In this document: piece by piece, positions 9,745-21,091 of the stretch | How the letters are laid out: the number at the start of each line of letters is the position of its first letter | How positions within the stretch are numbered: position 1 is the first letter of the stretch | Assembly: GCA_039704465.1 (NCBI GenBank) | Contig: JASFAU010000007.1 | Coordinates: 620,001 to 684,000, forward strand | DNA: 64,000 bases | From: Plasmodiophora brassicae | Taxonomy: Eukaryota; Endomyxa; Phytomyxea; Plasmodiophorida; Plasmodiophoridae | Direction of reading: 5' to 3' | Made by a program: the position numbers and the translations under genes | Notes under the pieces: model-generated | What the model was told of the DNA's origin: nothing | Databases searched by the model: none | The model's input: only the letters and a program-made list of their open reading frames with translations

Positions 9745-12700
9745 TCAGAGGCACGGGATCAGCGCGTTGAGACCGTGCCGCTCGAGGAGAGACTGTACAT
9801 CGGGAGTGGCGACACGTTCGCCGGATACCGTCGATTCCAGCAACGGTTGAAGCTCGACATCCGAGTCCGACACCATCTGCTGGAAGGCCTTGTCGTCGCC
9901 CTTCGCGCGCAGGAGGAGCTCGAGTGTCTTGATCACGACGCCGCTAACGCCAGCAACCTGCGTCAGGTACGACATCGGCATCGTCCCACTCAGGATGAGC
10001 GACGCGATCAGCTCGGCGAAGTAGGTTCGCACTTGAGGGATGTCGATAACGAGATCGTCGATCTGCTCGCTGAACTCGTTCAGGCCCTTGTACAGCTGGT
10101 CGTGGGACAGGAACGACTCCTTGACCATGTGCTGGACCAGTTCAGCCAGGCGTTCTCGTTGAACGGGCTTGCCGTCCACGGCGACCATCAGGCCCTCGAA
10201 CACGGCGAGATACATCATGGACGGTGCGTCGACTTCCTGGACTGTTGCTGCGACCTCCGCGAAATCTCTGATGCGGAAGAACTCGTTCACCATCGACACC
10301 AACTTCTTCCTGGCCTCTTCCTCGCTGATCAGAGGAACATCGGTGTCCTCCGACTTGAAGCTGATGTCCTCGGACGTCTCCGACTCCTCCTCGGCTTCCA
10401 TATCGCCATCCAGGACCGAGAACCCGTACTTGGCTTGCGTTTCGTCGCGGGCAGGTGGTTCGGGTGAGATGGCCACCGCCCGGGCACCAGGAGATGGCGC
10501 ACGTTCGCCAGCCCCAACAGCCGTCGTAACCGTCGACATGGTTGAAGCGAGCGAGCGACGGCCTTGTTTCGTCGTCCAGCCGTCCGATGTCGTGATGTCG
10601 GCGCTTCTTCTGGCAGATCCCGAGGCCGACGACGTGCCGAAACGCCCAGAGCCACCGGATGCGGTGCTTCCTCTCCGGAAGCCGCCGTACCGCATCTCTT
10701 CGCGCTCAGCCCTCTCTCCATGACGACGCTTGCGTTCAGCGCGCAGGGCGGCCTGCTCTTTGGCAGCGGCGTCAGCCGCAGCCTTCTTGTGCACCTCGGC
10801 GATGGTTGACGCAACGACGACTTCGCGTCTCGGTTCCCAACGGTTGGCGCGGAGGTCGACCAGATCCTGCAGCATAAATATAATTCGGCTGGGCATCTTG
10901 CGATCAGCGATAATGCTCTGGATGATATCGAAACAAATGTCGACGATCCGGGGTTGGCGCGCGGCGAACTTCTTGCCGAACACGCCCCACAGAATGCACA
11001 TATCCTCGATGTCCCATTCGACAGCATTCTCGGCGTTCGGGCACAGTGTCGCAAGACCTGCACGTCAGGAGTCAGTGAAGTGGCCAATCCAAGCATCGAG
11101 AACGTCGCGTACAGATTCGCATGATAGAGTAGTGCAGCAGGTCGCGGTTGTACAAGTGGCCTATGAAAGAGACAAGACCACGGGAGCGGCGTCTGGCCTT
11201 GGTGATGGCGGGAGATCGTTCTTCCTCGGACTCCATGTCCTGGAAGTCCTCGATCTTGGCTCGGTTATCGAATTCATACTACCAGTGAGCACCATCAGTT
11301 ATGCATGTCCAACAGCGGAATAAAGAGACGTCGTACCTTGCACCGGGCGAGGATGATATTCCTGAATTTGGCGGTTTCGCCCTCCATCTTGGCGAACCTT
11401 GCAGACAGGTGGCTGCACAGATCGGCGTACATGTTGGCGAAGGCATACTCTCCGACGGCCTTGTCGAACACCAGACCGATGACCATCTCCAAATGTTCCA
11501 CATTGTCCGTGATCAGGTCCACAAGTTGCTGGACAAGCTTGCTGAACTTCTCGGGTGTGAGCTTGTTCAAAATGCTTTGAACTTGTCGGAGCACAAGCTC
11601 CTCGCCTTCGACGGCTTTCTTGACGACATACCGCGAGTCGGTAACGGCAAGCGGCTCAACGTAGGGTTCAACAGCGCGAATAGGGCCATCGTACTGAGAT
11701 CCACGTCGAGATCCCCGATCGCGATCCCCTTTGATGGTTCCGCGCAGGTTGCCGAACTGGGCTCTCGACATTTCTCGAGAAGGCTCGCGCGGCTTGGAAT
11801 GCGAACGAGCAGATTCGTATTGACGTCCTTGTCGTTGGCCGTGACCCGCCGATGCGTCCCTCGGGTGCTGTTGGTACGATCCACGTCTGCCACGGTCGGC
11901 AGCCGAAGAGCGACGCCGATCGTCACCGTCTCGCTGCTGGCTAGGGTAGACAGCTGACGCCGAGCCGATGCAATCAAGCGAGCTTTTCGCAAAGTCATCA
12001 GGCGCATTCATGAACTTGGACTGCAGCGCCATCATTTCGTCAACAGTGTACTGCTTCTTGACAGGCGGCCCAGAAGCATCCACCGGCTCCTCAGCCGAAG
12101 CGGCCGCTCCCTCACCCGCTGCAGAGCCCTCTGAATCAACATTACCGGACTCCTCCACAACCGCAGTCGCCTCATCCTCATTCAAAGCCGACGTGGTATC
12201 CTCAGCATCATCAGGCGCATCTTGAACCATTGCTGTGTCACTGTCAACAGAGGTTTCGGTTCCAGCTGGCGCATCCGCATCAGCTGTCGTTTCAACTTCA
12301 GCTGGTGCATCAGCATCCGCCGGGGTTTCAACCTGAACTGGCGCCTCAGCATCTACTGGCGCTTCAGCATCAACTGGAGCTTCAGCACCAACAGAGGCGC
12401 TCGCATCAACCGGCACTTCAGCATCAGCTGGCACTTCAGCATCAACTGGCACTTCAGCATCAACTGACACCTCAGCACCAACTGGCACTTCAGCATCAAC
12501 CGGAACTTCAGCATCAACCGGAACTTCAGCATCAACCGGAACTTGAGCATCAACCGGCAATTCAGTCTGTTCTGGCATAGAGCCGTCTTGTGGAACGGTT
12601 ACATCGGTTTCTCCATGATCGGCCGGCGTATCAGCATCAACAGCCGTATCGTCAGACGCCCCAGGACCCGAGACCTCTTCCTCCGAGGCAGGCTCAGCGG

Positions 12701-13310
12701 GAAGATCCCCAGATGCCACATCGTCGTTCGCTTTGCGCTGGACCTCGACCGATTCTGACTCAAGTGTGGCAGGATCCTGAACGGCTACCGGTTCGGGTTT
12801 CAACACAGGAGCCGTTTCGGCTGTCGCATGCACAGCCTCGTCCGCGGGTCGTGCAGCGCGCTCTTCGCGTTCGAACGTGGCAGGGGCGACTGGAGCCATC
12901 ATGGGCGGCGGTGGCGCGTAGAAATACTGCATCGCATGTGGCGGTGGGTACTGTGGCGCGCCCCGCGGCATGTACGCCGGTCGCTGGATGGGCCCCATGG
13001 GATGCATCGTGTGAATGGGGATGTTCATGTAGGGAGGTGGGTACTGGTGCACCATGGGCGGCGGCGGCGCGACCGTGAACCCGCCGCCGGGCACGAACTC
13101 GGTGGCGTCGGCGCGCAGTTTCGGGACGAATTCGGTGGCAACCGGATTCAGGGACTCGCCCGACGATGTACCTTGCCGGCCCGGCATTCTGGCGCCCGGT
13201 GCGGACGGATCCGTGTCGGCGGCTGTGACGTCAGGCTGGGTGTCGCAGGCGTGGCGGCGATCGACGTCCAAGCAACTGTTGGGATTGCAGTTCTGGCAGC
13301 CCGCGGACAT
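9745..13310 (-). CDS. Translation initiation factor eIF4G-like (MIF4G + MA3)
   Basis: Three exons: complement(join(9745..11057,11113..11278,11337..13310)), 1150 residues. The first 500 residues are low complexity: a Pro/Tyr/Met-rich stretch (about 70-140) and a long acidic Pro-Val-Asp-Ala-Glu repeat (about 250-330). A candidate eIF4E-binding helix is KKQYTVDEMMAL, where the usual YxxxxL-phi carries Met in place of Leu. A MIF4G HEAT domain spans about 570-800 (VLRQVQSILNKLT, FIGHLYNRDLL, RIIFMLQDLVDLR), split by both introns. An MA3 domain follows at about 950-1075 (EEARKKLVSMVNEFF onward). eIF4G bridges the cap-binding protein, eIF4A helicase and the 43S complex in the cytoplasm. A related MIF4G-MA3 factor of the DAP5/NAT1 type is possible. 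Confidence 0.85.
12350..12560. repeat. In-frame minisatellite (18-bp unit) inside eIF4G
   Basis: On the plus strand an 18-bp unit of the form GCATCAACYGGMACTTCA recurs about ten times with small changes. On the coding strand each unit gives the hexapeptide PVDAEV or a close variant. All copies keep the reading frame, so length changes would only alter the acidic linker of eIF4G. Confidence 0.85.
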
Positions 13311-13700
13311 TTCGGCGGCAACTTTTGCTGGTCAAGGGAGCACTCCGCCACGGACTAATGTGCCGGTGCGCGCTGATATTGTTGCGCCCCACCCAGCCAG
13401 CCCCCAGTCCGCATTCCATCGGAAGACCCCGGGCCGACGCGGGTTCACCTTACCACGATGACGTAACGCGCCTACAGAGCGTCTTTATTCGTATGCCGCC
13501 CATTTCTATTATACCTTATAGGGGATTTTGAAGCTTTTCTGACAACCATATTGATATTCTCTAGCGATGCCCACGCGTGCTTGGCACGCCATCTGTCGTG
13601 TTGGGGTATCCCGTATCCGTTCTGTCAACGTGTGTGGATGTGCCGTACGCAACAGCATGGGCTCAGCAGAGGCAGGTCCCGTGTGTGTTCGACGCTGAAA
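13311..13700. promoter_or_regulatory. Divergent promoter region between eIF4G and the propeller gene
   Basis: About 390 bp separate the two opposite ATG codons. I see no obvious TATA box or other motif; the interval is placed as a shared upstream region only because of gene orientation. Confidence 0.35.
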
Positions 13701-15650
13701 ATGGTCGCGCGGCGGCGGCAAATGCTGAAGGCGGCGGGGCTGGTGGACGGGTGGACCCAGTTGGGGTCGACGGCCGTCCCCTGGGCCGCGAGATCGCGCG
13801 TCGTCCTGATCGGGTCGCACCGCGTTGTCGTGGTCGATGATGATGCGGGACCGAGCGTCGCGACCTGCGTTGACGACGCCACAATTGTCAGTGCGGCGGC
13901 TGCCGGCGACCTACTGGTCGTTGCCACGCCCGTCCGTCTGCATTTCTTCGACGGCAATGGGCGCCGTTTGCCGCTGTCGTACCGCGTGCGATTCAGTGCG
14001 AAGCATGTCGACGTTGTAGCCGATGACAACCAGTATCTCGTGGCCATCGGTCCTCAGCGTTTGATGCATACCCCGATTGCCCATCGATGACATGTTCGAG
14101 CAGGATCCGCCAGCGGGGCTTTGGTCCTGCACGTTTCTATCGAGTCCAAATCCGTATCGCAGCGGGGTCGCCCGTTCCTTGACCGATCGCCGGTGTGTAT
14201 TGTGCGATTTTCGAATGACGCCCGATATCTTGTAAGGCGTTGGCCTGGTCGGGTTTCACTGCCATCTGGTGTAACACGTTTCCCAAGGCATGTATATGTT
14301 TGGATGGCCGCGTTGCCCTATGCGAAGTCACCCGGGATGACGTGAGTCTGGCGTGGAGCGCCCCTATCCCGAAGCCTCTGGATCGCATCACATCTGCCGC
14401 GTTTTCGCCCGCTCTGTCGCAGGTGGCGTACACAATACCACGTGTGCCACGTTAGGCTGCTTCACTAACACGCTGTCTGTAGAAGCGTCACCACCGTCTC
14501 GCGTTAGCGTCATGGAACAGATCCATTGCCCTACTGTCCGGGTCCAGGCAGTCATGGGCATGGCACGCGGTAGAAGGAGTATGTGATCCCAAGACGCCGT
14601 GTGGCGCGTCTCCCCCAACTTTAGTGGCGTGGTCACCTGACGGTATGCTTCTGGCTGTGGCGCATGACGAAACGGTGGACATTGTCGCCGTCGGTGACGC
14701 ATCAAGCGTTGTTGTTGAGCGATTGCACGCGCCCGGCAGGGACCACACCTTTCGGGGCGTTGCTTCGACCTCTTCCCATATCCATGGCCACGATCGGTTC
14801 CGGAATCTGTACTCCTGGCCCTGGCCCCGGATAACGCCAGGAGTGGGCCCCGTCGTTGTGTCCGAATCTTGGGGTGCGCTCTCGCTTGTTGTCCAACCCG
14901 AGAATGATCTCGACTGTTGCTCTGTCAGTTCCACACTGTCCGACTCCGCGATTCATTTGCCATTCCTTTCGGCAACCTCGTCCTCACATGTCCAGTGGGT
15001 TGCCGGCAAGCACTCTGTCGCCGTGATTTGTGATCGGGTCGCGTACATTTGCCGCGATGTGTCGACGATGACGCATTGGACGGCGGTGTGCCATATAGCG
15101 TCTGTTGTGGCAGCGTGCTTTCTTGACGATGATCTTCGAATCGTCACTGCATTTGACCGCACCCCTGAATCACTTCGATGGTGCCTCTGGTCGCTTCCAG
15201 ACCCTCCAGCCTTGGCCCCAGTACTCCAAGTCGTACAGGATGTCCAGATGTGTTCCTGCACTGACGACGACATTGTTTTGCTGGGCGTCCACGATCTCGT
15301 CACCCCCACAGCGTTCCTGATCCAGACCAAGCAGCCCGTCCCAACAGTATTATTGTACAAGGTTGCTGAAGATCGCGGTGTCCAGTCCTGGTCTCAGAGC
15401 TTGCAGTTAAGTCGTCCGAAGGCTGTCGAGCTCAAATGGCCTATCGTCGTTCTAACAACGCAAGATGATCGGCTCGGGAGGAACGTATCCCGATGGTGGT
15501 GCGTTCCGCCGTTGGGAATTATCTGCTCTGCGACTTCTAGTCAGACGGATGGTTCGGTGCCTTTCGGTGCATTCCGACAAATGTGCATCGAGACGATAAT
15601 GAAACAGGATAGATTGTCCAGATACACAAGGCGTGGGCATCAATTGTATG
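13701..15650 (+). CDS. WD40-like beta-propeller protein, possibly RIC1-like
   Basis: Exons 13701..14058, 14104..14231, 14288..14422 and from 14483 onward join in frame (introns of 45, 56 and 60 nt). The reconstructed protein has propeller-like blades: RSPVCIVRFSNDARYLACIC, then DGRVALCEVTR, then LVAWSPDGMLLAVAHDETVD. The combination of an NDARYLA blade and a WSPDG blade in a long N-terminal propeller resembles RIC1-type trafficking factors, but similarity is weak. The 3' end is unresolved: the frame stays open to 16111 and so runs antisense into the RINT1 gene whose stop is at 15652; either a last intron is missed or the two transcripts overlap. At least 500 residues are supported. The function is a guess. 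Confidence 0.5.
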
Positions 15651-15651
15651 T

Positions 15652-17805
15652 TCATATTTCGACAGATGCAGCAGCGCTTATTCGCTTACACAGTCCAGCA
15701 ACTTCGTCGGCGGACAGTGGACCCATCGGCACCGGGTCGTTGACGATATCTTGCACGCGAGACAGAGGAGATTCCAACAATGAGAGTGACGTGCTCATGT
15801 GGGGCATGGCGGCAGCAGGGTGCTCCGAGTGTGCCCGAAACAGAAGAGTGATAGCGTCAAAGTCGGCCCGCAACTGGACAGTCCCCGCTCGTGTAATGTA
15901 CTTGTCGACGATCATTCTCTGGTACAGCACGTTGTCGAGGCCCTGCGCAACCCCTGTCCAGAACCTGCGGAAGCAACGCCCAGCGAGCTGCGACGATACA
16001 ATATTCATCGACGTGCTGAGGGTCGACAAGGCATCGCAAATGGAGGCTGATAGAGCGACCTCGCCGTCGCCACCGGTGCTTGTTTGGGGCAGAATGCCAC
16101 GAGTCAGGTAGGACGATGCCGCGTGGGAGAACGCTTTCACGACAACCTCAACAAGCAGGTCAACGAATTCAGCGATGAGTTGCGACATGCGAGCACACTC
16201 GTCAGCAAAGAAAGCGGTGGAGTCGGTGTTGCTTGTGAACGCCTGCAGGGCGAGCAGGTCGTCCGACGTAACGCCATTGGGCAGTGCGTCACGATTCCCC
16301 CGAACGAACTGGAGCTCGACGAACAGGACCCGGTCGCTCCAGTCGTCCAGGACGCTTTGGACACAGTCCAACGAGTTAACGATGCCGATGAACGTCGCCC
16401 AATCAGACGATGCCGTTGCCGAGGTGCGCACCCCAGCAGCTGAAATGTCTTTCAGCGCCAGCTCTAACAGTGCTTCGCATCGCTGGGTGTACACGGTCAC
16501 GAGCCGGCCTTGCAACGCAGCGAATTCCAGGCGATGCGTCAGAATCGGCAGCCGCGACATTGTTTTCTCAGTGATCTGGTACAGAGTCGACAGAAGGGCA
16601 TCCGCTGAATTCGTCGTCACCACGAGAGGCGTCGAGTGAATTGTCACCCATGGCGACGGGAGGCCCTCGAGGATAAACTCCAGCTGGGCCAGAGCCGTGT
16701 CTCGTTCAACGGCGAGAAGAATGGCGCGCATGGACGGCGTACGAGTTAGAACGTCCACGATGCATGGCTCGAACGCCAGGACGTGTTTGACGCAGTGCTG
16801 GAACAGCGACAGGTCGGTTCGTGTGGCCAGCTCCCGCAACAGGACCTCGAGTTTAGCCTTCAACGGCGATAGCAGCCTGTCAACGAAGGCAGTGACAATG
16901 CCGTCGTTCCCGGGGAGGAGATCATTCCGAAGCGGGGGGACATGCTGCGCGAGCGCTCTGGAGATGAACCCGAGGAACCATTCGGGTTTGTCAGGCCGGT
17001 TCGTCGCCGACGACTCGCGGTCGAAATGGTACTTGAAACGCACGATGATCGGATCGCAGAGGAGCGGGAGCACCCAGCTGCCCGGACCCGATATCGCATC
17101 CGGCGACTCAAAGGCGTTCTGTAACGCAACCAGGCAGGTGAGCATCAGCTGGGCGTGAGTACGCGCCCGGGCATCGACCGATAGGCGCAGCATGGACCCG
17201 GCCGACGTGCACGGCCACCCGATCTCATTGAGCGCATTGGACGCTGCACGCTCGAGGCACGTTCGCCATTTGTCCACCATCGACGATATTCGTGCGCTGG
17301 CCCAGACGTGCGCCAGCGACGCCGCTCCAAGTGCACCACGTTTCGGCCCCCACAGGTCAATCAGGTCGCTGGTCCGGTCCGCAAGCAGGCGATACGTGGA
17401 ATCATTCAGGGCGGCGCCTTGAACGGCAGTCAGCACAGGCCCAAGCGCGCCGATCGCCGACCGGACATCGGCAACGGCGTCCATGTACTTGCGGGCCGCC
17501 ACAATGCTCTGCAACGCCTGCAGGGCATGCTGGGCCCGCGGTCGAATATCCGCGCTGCATGAACATGCATCGTTGACGATCTCGGACAGCGTCGCCGACG
17601 ACTGCTGCCCCGACGCCAGGCGGCGGATGACGCCATCCGCTTTGTCGCGCAGGGCGCTCATCTCGGCCTGCTTCTCGAGGAGCTGCGTCCTCAGCGATGA
17701 GGCCATCGCGAGCAGGTCCGCCTTCCGGTCCAGGACCCGGCTGAGCGGGACCGGGGCGCCCGGCGCCCACCCGTCCAACACATTGCAACCATCACCAGGC
17801 GGCAT
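15652..17805 (-). CDS. RINT1/Tip20-like vesicle tethering protein
   Basis: One uninterrupted 717-residue frame from the ATG at 17805. The C-terminal half fits the RINT1/TIP20 family: LPILTHRLEFAALQGRLVTVY in mid-protein (about 420) and, near the end, a segment LYQRMIVDKYITRAGTVQL followed by a region corresponding to the F-D-x-x-x-L-F signature. The N-terminus (residues 25-65) is predicted coiled coil, as expected for the part that contacts other subunits. In animals and yeast the protein works with ZW10/Dsl1 and Sec20 in the ER-bound tethering complex for COPI vesicles. It overlaps the tail of the preceding plus-strand frame. It is shorter than human RINT1 (792). Confidence 0.7.
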   Translation of the reverse strand: MPPGDGCNVLDGWAPGAPVPLSRVLDRKADLLAMASSLRTQLLEKQAEMSALRDKADGVIRRLASGQQSSATLSEIVNDACSCSADIRPRAQHALQALQSIVAARKYMDAVADVRSAIGALGPVLTAVQGAALNDSTYRLLADRTSDLIDLWGPKRGALGAASLAHVWASARISSMVDKWRTCLERAASNALNEIGWPCTSAGSMLRLSVDARARTHAQLMLTCLVALQNAFESPDAISGPGSWVLPLLCDPIIVRFKYHFDRESSATNRPDKPEWFLGFISRALAQHVPPLRNDLLPGNDGIVTAFVDRLLSPLKAKLEVLLRELATRTDLSLFQHCVKHVLAFEPCIVDVLTRTPSMRAILLAVERDTALAQLEFILEGLPSPWVTIHSTPLVVTTNSADALLSTLYQITEKTMSRLPILTHRLEFAALQGRLVTVYTQRCEALLELALKDISAAGVRTSATASSDWATFIGIVNSLDCVQSVLDDWSDRVLFVELQFVRGNRDALPNGVTSDDLLALQAFTSNTDSTAFFADECARMSQLIAEFVDLLVEVVVKAFSHAASSYLTRGILPQTSTGGDGEVALSASICDALSTLSTSMNIVSSQLAGRCFRRFWTGVAQGLDNVLYQRMIVDKYITRAGTVQLRADFDAITLLFRAHSEHPAAAMPHMSTSLSLLESPLSRVQDIVNDPVPMGPLSADEVAGLCKRISAAASVEI

Positions 17806-18185
17806 CTCCCGTCATTTCGCGTTGGCGACAATGCGAATGCGGGCGTCCTGACCAGACAGGCGCCGGTTCGAGTCGCGGCACGGTTTGCCCTCCCCCTCCC
17901 CGTTTTGCCCCTGACTGCGAGTGCCCTCTTCACGAGACGGGCGGCAGGATGGATTCCTCTGCGTAAGCGCTATATGAGGGACGGCCGTGCAACAGTGCTT
18001 GCAGACCTACATAGGTAACTGGGAAACCGGGCGAGAGGTTGTCTGGCCGCTGTGGTACGTACTGGTTACCGGAATCGGCCAAGAATGTGGCTGACGGGCG
18101 GTTCCCACGCACGCGCTGGGGCTGTCTACCTAGATTGTCGCTCCGGAATCGGACGATTTATGTGGCCGGCTGGCACTCGGTAGTG
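17806..18185. other. Intergenic, divergent upstream region
   Basis: About 380 bp between the RINT1 start and the C11orf68-like start. No coding frame or motif was recognised; it presumably carries both promoters. Confidence 0.35.
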
Positions 18186-18876
18186 ATGACGGTTTGGGTG
18201 CGGTGTCTGGCGTTGGTGGTGGCGATAGTGTCGGCAGCGCCACAACGCCGGCGCCTACCGCACACATCCCCGGAATGGACGATCTACGACCCGTTCGAAT
18301 ACTCCAGCATTGACGAGTTCCTGAAAGAGTACCCGCCGTCTCGGATCACAACATATCAGTACGCGTGGATCTACGTACCTTCCCCGGAGGAAGAAATCGA
18401 ACCCGGCAACGTCAAGCGGCTGAAACGCGAATGGGACGCCCTGGATGCCAAGGGCAAAGCGACAGAGAGTGCCCTGCTCCAGCTGGCCTTAAAGAATCGG
18501 GTCCTATCCGGGAAATGGATGATCTATAGGGACCGGGCGACGATCGACCAGGCCTGGAATCCCATTGCTCGTGAAGTCGCCGCTGGCAGGCTGGGCGTAG
18601 CGGCCAAGGCAGGTCCACCAGGTTCCGTTTCCCGGATGACCTCTGATACGCGTTCCTGTGTAGGTGTCGCCGTACTCGCCAGGAACGAAGACGAAGAACG
18701 ACATTTGCATTTACACGGCCAGCTTCGCGAACGTCACCGAGATACGCGAGCTTCGACAGGGCCTGACCCGACTGGGGTTCACCGAGCCCCTCGAGTACAA
18801 GCCGGACGCATTCACGCTTGTGGGCATCTATCCAGGCAACAAGTGGGGCATACCAGAGGGCCTGTACGTCGAGTAA
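18186..18876 (+). CDS. C11orf68/BLES03-like (DUF1917) protein
   Basis: Two exons, join(18186..18621,18683..18876), 209 residues. The diagnostic blocks are SGKWMIYRDRATIDQAWNPI with VAAGRLGVAAKAG in exon 1, and DICIYTASF with DAFTLVGIYPGNKWGIP in exon 2. These match the eIF4E-like fold family Bles03 (UPF0696). The acceptor at 18682 was chosen because it preserves frame and brings the DICIYT strand next to the LGVAAK segment. Residues 1-18 are hydrophobic and could be a signal peptide, which would be unusual for this family; a start further along is possible. The biochemical role of the family is unknown. Confidence 0.7.
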
Positions 18877-19019
18877 GCCGTCGTCGGAATGACACGTTTC
18901 CCGGGATCAAGCGACTGGTCCCCGTTGGCACGGAAACGTGTGGTCCCGTTGGTAAACCACGATTATCAGACTCGTAGTACGAGGCGTCGATCGCCGATTC
19001 AGTAGATAGCCGGCCGGCA

Positions 19020-19933
19020 ATGCCTAAGGTCGATGCGCTCTCGGACGCTGATGACGCCATCCGCCAACTGGACAGGTTGAGTGCGGATTTGATGACGAAG
19101 GCACAGCGGCGCTCTGTTGATCGTACAAAGTTGGCTGACGCGCGGTATGTAGGGCCGGGCCCACAAGGCGATTCCGCTCCTGGAGCGAGCTAGCGACCTG
19201 CGTAGGGAGCGATTCGGGCCACAATCCAAGGAGTTCAGCATCGGTGAGCAACAGTAGGGACGGCGCGTCGGCCAACGAGACATAACGCAGTTGATCGGAT
19301 CGACCGCCAGATTGGCGGCGGCGTATAACGTTCGGGCGATCGCCCTGATGCACCGACAGAACCCTCGTGCCTCGGTGAAGTTGCTCGAGAAGGCCCTGCG
19401 AAACGAAGCAGGCGATGCGACCCTGTTGCAGACCTTGAACAACATGGGCTGCACTCAGCGATCGTACGTATGCGCCTACATCGTCAAGCATGTGTTCCTG
19501 AATCGGATGGCGCAGGCTAGGTCGCACGGTGAAGGCACTGGAGATCATGACGGACGCAGTGAACACGCATGGGCCTGGGGGATCGGATCTCGCGGTTGCG
19601 ACGATACGTTTGAATATGGGGTCGCTGCACTCACAACTTGGAAGGTGGGGGGTCCCAATCCTGCCCGGCGCACATTACCTCCCATGTTGAACCGCGGCTA
19701 GGCACCACGATGCCATACAAGAGATCAGCGCTGCCATGCGATCGACGCATCGCACCCTGATCGCGAACGGTGGTGACAGCCCTGCCGACGACAGCGACAC
19801 CCTGCCGGCAACGATTGTGCTCCTCGCGCTGATTTACCATGCTATGGGCGTTGAGTACGACTACCTTCACGACAGCAGAGTCGCCATTTCGGTAACAGTC
19901 GGGGCAGACGACCGGTGGTCAGGCGAGCGCTGA
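19020..19933 (+). CDS. TPR-repeat protein (kinesin light chain-like repeats)
   Basis: Several short exons encode TPR-type helices: PLLERASDLRRERFGPQS, AAAYNVRAIALMHRQNP, ASVKLLEKALRNEAGDAT and, after an intron at about 19463-19511, KALEIMTDAVNTHGP, then SLHSQLGRHHDAIQEISAAM after an intron at about 19647-19700. The 42-residue spacing with H-x-x-A pairs is like kinesin light chain TPRs, so a protein-binding scaffold is likely. The 5' half does not close cleanly: I could not find a splice that joins the FGPQSKEFSI exon to the AAAYN exon in frame, which points to a missed exon boundary or a frameshift. The first ATG considered is 19020. The partner is unknown. Confidence 0.5.
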
Positions 19934-20142
19934 ATGTGGGTACACCAGTGGTACAGGCGCGCGTTTCGAATGGCACATCGGCATATCGGCACACGAGACG
20001 GCCTAACGCTTCAGCTGCGCAATTCGCTTCGATCCGCCAAGAAGGCGTACGGCCGATCGTAACCAGCAGCATGGAATGAGGAACCGAAATATAGAACGTC
20101 ATACGCTGTCGAACGTGACAATTAGAGCGCGCCCATCGGATG

Positions 20143-20814
20143 TCATCGGCGCCACCCTAGACGCTCTGCAGACAGACTCGCATGTGGCCAGGACCTGATC
20201 GCACACTCGTTAGACAGCGTTCTGTGGTGGCACAGGGCGCCAAGCATCGGTACCCAGGCGCGCTCATCTTCAGGCGGAACAGGGCGATCCAGAGCAGCGA
20301 CCAGGTCTTCTGCAGACTTGAACGCGTGGTCGAACATTTCCGGTATTGGCTTCAGCAGCTGGCCGAATGCGCCATTGCCGAACTCGGCCACGTATTTCTT
20401 CCGCCTTTCGTCGGCTTCCGCTTCATCCATGAATGCGGGTTCTTGCGTGACATCGATAAAATCCCTGCGCTCGACGTTTCAGAGGGCAGATGCCCGACAG
20501 GTAATACAGCTGGAGCATACTGGTGCGTCTGCTCGATGATCCCACGAAGCATGTTCGCCTCCTGCATGTGCCGATCCGTATGCGAGGTCCTGACCGCGAT
20601 ATATGTCAGCGTGGAGGCGCATGCGAAACGCGTGCCCCGTACCCGTAGAACTTCGTGACCTCGTCGACGGGTTGGGGGACACTGCCGACAGCAACGCTAA
20701 TGGCGGGGCTGCGTTCCGGTCCAGCATGCAGCGGTTGCCCGCCGGCCCCGGCACCGCCCGCCACGGCCGCGCTGCGACGCTGACGATCCTGCAGGATATC
20801 TACGCGTCGCACAT
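20143..20814 (-). CDS. Conserved-looking hypothetical protein
   Basis: A spliced model on the minus strand gives a start MCDAAAVAGG at 20814, then EVTKFYGYGAR, EANMLRGIIEQTHQ and DFIDVTQEPAFMDEAEADER, ending in a frame that stops at 20143. The two later introns (about 67 and 55 nt) have good GT-AG borders and keep phase; the first one (about 35 nt) is less certain. The protein is about 170-190 residues, hydrophilic and probably helical. No signal peptide or membrane segment is seen and I do not recognise the family. Confidence 0.4.
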
Positions 20815-21091
20815 AACGGACACACCCGATCGACTCCCCCCTCAGACCGCAACCTACCCTGGTTCTTGCTCCAATTGCAACCCTGCACCCACACAGCCGT
20901 TAGAACGGTCGGCACCGCACCGACCGCGGCGTCCAGCGGCTTACCATGACGATGTCGAGCACTCCGTGAACGGACTGGGAATGGCCAAGATTGGCCTATT
21001 ACGCGGGGCGTGATGATTCGTGAATCGATCTGGTACGCTGTGACCGTTAATTGCTGGGGAGACCCGCTGCTGTGCGCTGTGTGGATTCGGG

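Noticed and set aside
12222..12580. Plus-strand frames rich in His/Gln/Leu or Trp/Ser
   Set aside because: They are translations of the eIF4G minisatellite in other frames.
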